NCBI GenBank assembly: GCA_017656335.1
Contig: JACDOA010000002.1
Coordinates: 62,001 to 126,000, forward strand
DNA from: Thermosipho sp. (in: thermotogales)
Lineage (GTDB): Bacteria > Thermotogota > Thermotogae > Thermotogales > Fervidobacteriaceae
DNA: 64,000 bases
Direction: 5' to 3'
Position 1 is the stretch's first letter. Every line of letters begins with the position of its first letter. Of this stretch, positions 61,316 to 64,000 are shown in pieces. A model generated the notes under the pieces. It was given only the letters and a program-made list of their open reading frames with translations, was not told the origin of the DNA and ran no database searches. Position numbers and translations under genes: made by a program.

Positions 61316-61750
61316 ATGGCAAAAGCAGAAATGAATTGGTATAGTGGTATGTTGTTTTTTTCTAAAACAACTTCTGGTCACGATCTTATACTCGATGCTT
61401 CCGAAAATGTTGGCGGAAAGGATGCTGGTTCTAGACCAAAAGAACTCATCTTATTTTCATTAATGGGTTGTACAGGTATGGATGTAGTATCACTTTTAAG
61501 AAAAATGAGAGTTATTGATAACTTAGAATTGCTTAAATTAGAAGTTGAATATGAAAACGCTCAAGAACACCCAAAAGTTTTTACAAAAATTCACTTGAAA
61601 TATATATTTAAATTTAACAGTGAACCACCAAAAGATAAAGTTGAAAAAGCAGTTAATCTTTCCCAGGAAAGATATTGTGCAGTTTCAGCTATGCTTAGGC
61701 AAGTAGTTCCAGATTTCAAATATGAAATTGTGTACATATATCATGGCTGA
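61316..61750 (+). CDS. OsmC-family peroxiredoxin-like protein
   Basis: A 144-residue OsmC/Ohr-type protein. The two catalytic Cys lie in [16 protein letters not shown] and [13 protein letters not shown], the pattern of the YhfA branch. It should reduce organic hydroperoxides with thiols; partner unknown. GGAGG lies upstream. The last 8 bases overlap the start of glgX. Confidence 0.87.
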   Translation: MAKAEMNWYSGMLFFSKTTSGHDLILDASENVGGKDAGSRPKELILFSLMGCTGMDVVSLLRKMRVIDNLELLKLEVEYENAQEHPKVFTKIHLKYIFKFNSEPPKDKVEKAVNLSQERYCAVSAMLRQVVPDFKYEIVYIYHG

Positions 61751-63911
61751 TTATCCCATTCAATATAACAATCCTGGACCAGAAATTAAATTAAAAACCA
61801 AAAATGGATACCCTAGATTAGGTGCAACCCCGGACGACACCGGGGTAAATTTTGCTTTATTCTCGCGTCATGCTGAAAAAGTTGTTCTAGAATTGTATCA
61901 GAAACATACAGATTCAAAGCCTTCACATAGATTTGAATTGCATCCTGTTAGAAATAGAACAGGAGATATCTGGCATATTTATGTTTATGGTGTAGGTCAC
62001 GGTCAATATTATGGATGGAGAGTGTATGGGTCATATGAACCGGAAAAAGGAAAAAGATTTAATCATCACAAACTACTTTTAGATCCATATGCTAAAGCAA
62101 TTTCCAGTTATTTTGATTGGGAATCTGATTCGGTATATGGTTATGATAAAAAATCTCCTTTAAAAGATTTATCATTTTCTTTAAAAGATTCTTCTGTAAA
62201 TCCTGCTAAATCAATTGTCATTGATTATTCTAAATATGACTGGGATGATGATGTACACTTACATATTCCTTGGGAAAATACTATAATTTATGAAATGCAC
62301 GTCAGACTTTTTACAATGAGTCCTACCTCAAAGGTAAAATATCCAGGTACATTTCTAGGTGTTTTAGAAAAATTAGATCATTTAAAAGAATTAGGCATTA
62401 CAACAATAGAATTAATGCCAATTTTTGAATTTAACGTCAACGCAAACGATAAAATAAATCCTTTAACCGGTGAAAAACTTAAGGATGTTTGGGGATATAA
62501 TCCTCTTGGTTTTTTTGCAGTTACTGGTAATTATTCTATTGGTCTTAAACTTGGTGAGCAGGTATTCCTTTTCAAAGATTTTGTAAAAATGCTACATAAA
62601 AATGGCTTTGAAGTAATTTTAGATGTTGTATACAATCATACAGAAGAAGGAAATGAACTTGGACCAACTATTTCATTTAGAGGTATAGACAATGAAATAT
62701 ATTATATGCTTGATCCAAATAATAAAAGATATTATCTAAACTATACAGGCTGTGGAAATACTTTAAATTGTAATCATCCTGTTGTGAAAGAAATGATAAT
62801 TGACAGCTTGAGATATTGGGCTACTGAAATGCATGTTGATGGTTTTAGATTTGATCTTGCTGCTGTTCTTGGAAGAACTCCAGATGGTAAATGGCTTGGT
62901 GATCTATCCCTATTAAAAGATATCTCAGAAGATCCAATTCTACATGATTTAAAATTAATTGCTGAAGGATGGGATGCCGCAGGCGGCTATTTTTTGGGAC
63001 AATTTCCAGAAGGTTGGGCAGAATGGAATGGACAGTACAGAGATACAGTTAGAAAATTTGTACGCGGTGATGAAGGAGTTATAGTTGAACTTGCTAAAAG
63101 AATAACCGGAAGTCCAGATTTGTATGCAAAAAAACTTCCACATGCCAGTATTAACTTTATTACCTGTCATGATGGGTTTACCCTTAGAGATCTTGTGAGC
63201 TATAACCAGAAACACAACGAAGAAAATGGTGAAAATAATAACGATGGAGTAAATGAAAATTTCAGTTTTAATTATGGTGTTGAAGGTGAAACAGATAATC
63301 CAGAAATAAATAGAATTAGAAAGCAACAAATTAAAAATTTTATAACAATCCTTATGATTTCACATGGTACTCCAATGATTTTAATGGGTGATGAAATGTA
63401 TAGAACCCAATATGGAAATAATAATGCATATTGCCACGATAATGAAAAAACCTGGTTAGATTGGACATTAAAAGAAAAACACAGTGACATATTTAGATTT
63501 TTCAAAAAAATGATTGAATTTAGAAAATCTCATCACGCATTAAGAAGAAAACACTTTTTTACAGGAAAAGATTTAACGGGGGATGGTATAGCCGATATAA
63601 GCTGGCACGGTGTAAAACCTTTCCAGCCAGATTGGGGATTTCATTCCCACTCTATTGCCTTTATGATTAGCGGAACAGATTTTTTATGCGAAAATATAGA
63701 ACCAGATAATGATATTTTTGTGATTTTAAATCAATGGAAAGAGCCTCTAGATTTCACACTTCCTGTTTTATACGGTAAAACCTGGTTTAGAGTTGTAGAT
63801 ACATCAAAAGATACTCCTATGGATTTTCTAGATGAACCCGAACAAATTGGATTTACCTATACTGCAGCTCCAAGAAGTTCGGTAATATTAATAAGTAAAG
63901 AAACTAATTAA
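61743..63911 (+). CDS. glgX: Glycogen debranching enzyme GlgX
   Basis: GH13 isoamylase-type enzyme that hydrolyses alpha-1,6 branches of glycogen, 722 residues. An N-terminal CBM48-like domain precedes the barrel. Catalytic motifs are [24 protein letters not shown] (nucleophile Asp), [15 protein letters not shown] (acid Glu) and [14 protein letters not shown] (third Asp). The Asn-rich [12 protein letters not shown] loop after it is also usual for GlgX. ATG 61743 starts the typical region ([11 protein letters not shown]), overlapping the osmC gene; the earlier in-frame ATG falls inside it. Confidence 0.94.
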   Translation: MADYPIQYNNPGPEIKLKTKNGYPRLGATPDDTGVNFALFSRHAEKVVLELYQKHTDSKPSHRFELHPVRNRTGDIWHIYVYGVGHGQYYGWRVYGSYEPEKGKRFNHHKLLLDPYAKAISSYFDWESDSVYGYDKKSPLKDLSFSLKDSSVNPAKSIVIDYSKYDWDDDVHLHIPWENTIIYEMHVRLFTMSPTSKVKYPGTFLGVLEKLDHLKELGITTIELMPIFEFNVNANDKINPLTGEKLKDVWGYNPLGFFAVTGNYSIGLKLGEQVFLFKDFVKMLHKNGFEVILDVVYNHTEEGNELGPTISFRGIDNEIYYMLDPNNKRYYLNYTGCGNTLNCNHPVVKEMIIDSLRYWATEMHVDGFRFDLAAVLGRTPDGKWLGDLSLLKDISEDPILHDLKLIAEGWDAAGGYFLGQFPEGWAEWNGQYRDTVRKFVRGDEGVIVELAKRITGSPDLYAKKLPHASINFITCHDGFTLRDLVSYNQKHNEENGENNNDGVNENFSFNYGVEGETDNPEINRIRKQQIKNFITILMISHGTPMILMGDEMYRTQYGNNNAYCHDNEKTWLDWTLKEKHSDIFRFFKKMIEFRKSHHALRRKHFFTGKDLTGDGIADISWHGVKPFQPDWGFHSHSIAFMISGTDFLCENIEPDNDIFVILNQWKEPLDFTLPVLYGKTWFRVVDTSKDTPMDFLDEPEQIGFTYTAAPRSSVILISKETN

Positions 63912-63914
63912 TTT

Positions 63915-64000
63915 TTACCATTTTATTTCTCTTCCTTTATAATCGTAAAACTTACCTGTTTCATTAACCTTCTCTGATAAATCAATTATTCCTTTGGCTG
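63915..64000 (-). CDS. 3' end of a short-chain dehydrogenase (partial)
   Basis: The last 85 bases on the minus strand read AKGIIDLSEKVNETGKFYDY and then KGREIKW-stop. The GKFYDYKGREIKW ending is like the C-terminus of some SDR oxidoreductases. The rest of the gene is outside the window, so this is a tentative call. Confidence 0.5.
   Translation of the reverse strand, partial: AKGIIDLSEKVNETGKFYDYKGREIKW

Overview
The window looks like a chromosome segment from a low-GC (about 30%) member of the Thermotogales, most like Thermosipho. The reasons are the very AT-rich DNA, strong AGGAGG-type ribosome binding sites, frequent TTG and GTG starts, an unusually long RpoC (1650 residues), a short class III type hybrid cluster protein, a hyperthermophile-type two-domain protein disulfide oxidoreductase, and several secreted proteins that look like outer-sheath (toga) beta-barrels. 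The assignment rests on protein character, not on a database search.

Layout. 1-6.2 kb (minus): smc (3' end outside the window), murC, murG and a D-2-hydroxyacid dehydrogenase, tightly coupled. 6.3-13.1 kb: a frameshifted nitroreductase, an SDR, a PEBP-family protein, a large secreted HExxH protein with a barrel-like C-terminus, then lysA with an M20 deacetylase. 13.2-20.9 kb (plus): a nine-gene array pheS-truB-YchF-like GTPase-DUF370-radical SAM-nitrilase-ZIP-Gfo/Idh-HAD, with mostly overlapping or abutting genes. 20.9-24 kb (minus): a lipoprotein and an amidohydrolase. 24.1-33.8 kb (minus): rplJ-rplL-rpoB-rpoC with its own promoter, an L10 leader with an attenuator, and a terminator between rplL and rpoB. 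33.9-48.6 kb is housekeeping and metabolism: alcohol dehydrogenase, two small paralogous barrel-like proteins, coaD, dnaB, a RecB/DnaQ-like Fe-S nuclease, RidA, a HhH DNA glycosylase, an MFS permease, mgsA, a HAD phosphatase, asnS, a Crp/Fnr regulator facing hcp, a DUF1015 protein and a Nudix hydrolase.

48.7-55.4 kb is an accessory metal and stress region. It has a truncated ArsB/NhaD-like permease, an SPW-like membrane protein with an internal duplication behind a palindromic operator, a BASS/ACR3-like transporter, an ArsR repressor, a ferredoxin, tRNA-Ser(CGA), then csoR, a wrecked copper P-type ATPase, copZ and a DUF438-hemerythrin-PAS protein. 55.5-57.6 kb holds a GT-A glycosyltransferase of possible compatible-solute type coupled to an RpiR regulator. 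57.9-61.8 kb is a thiol-redox locus: protein disulfide oxidoreductase, thioredoxin reductase, glutaredoxin, a 31-residue basic peptide, an exported thioredoxin, CcdA and OsmC. It runs into glgX (glycogen debranching). The last bases hold the 3' end of a minus-strand SDR gene.

The observations most worth following are the secreted metallopeptidase/propeller/barrel protein (8320-10824), the mutually exclusive L10-leader folds before rplJ, the perfect palindrome on the promoter at 49349-49388, the possible structured RNA before dnaB, and the decayed copper exporter left between an intact CsoR and CopZ. No CRISPR array, prophage or insertion sequence was seen.
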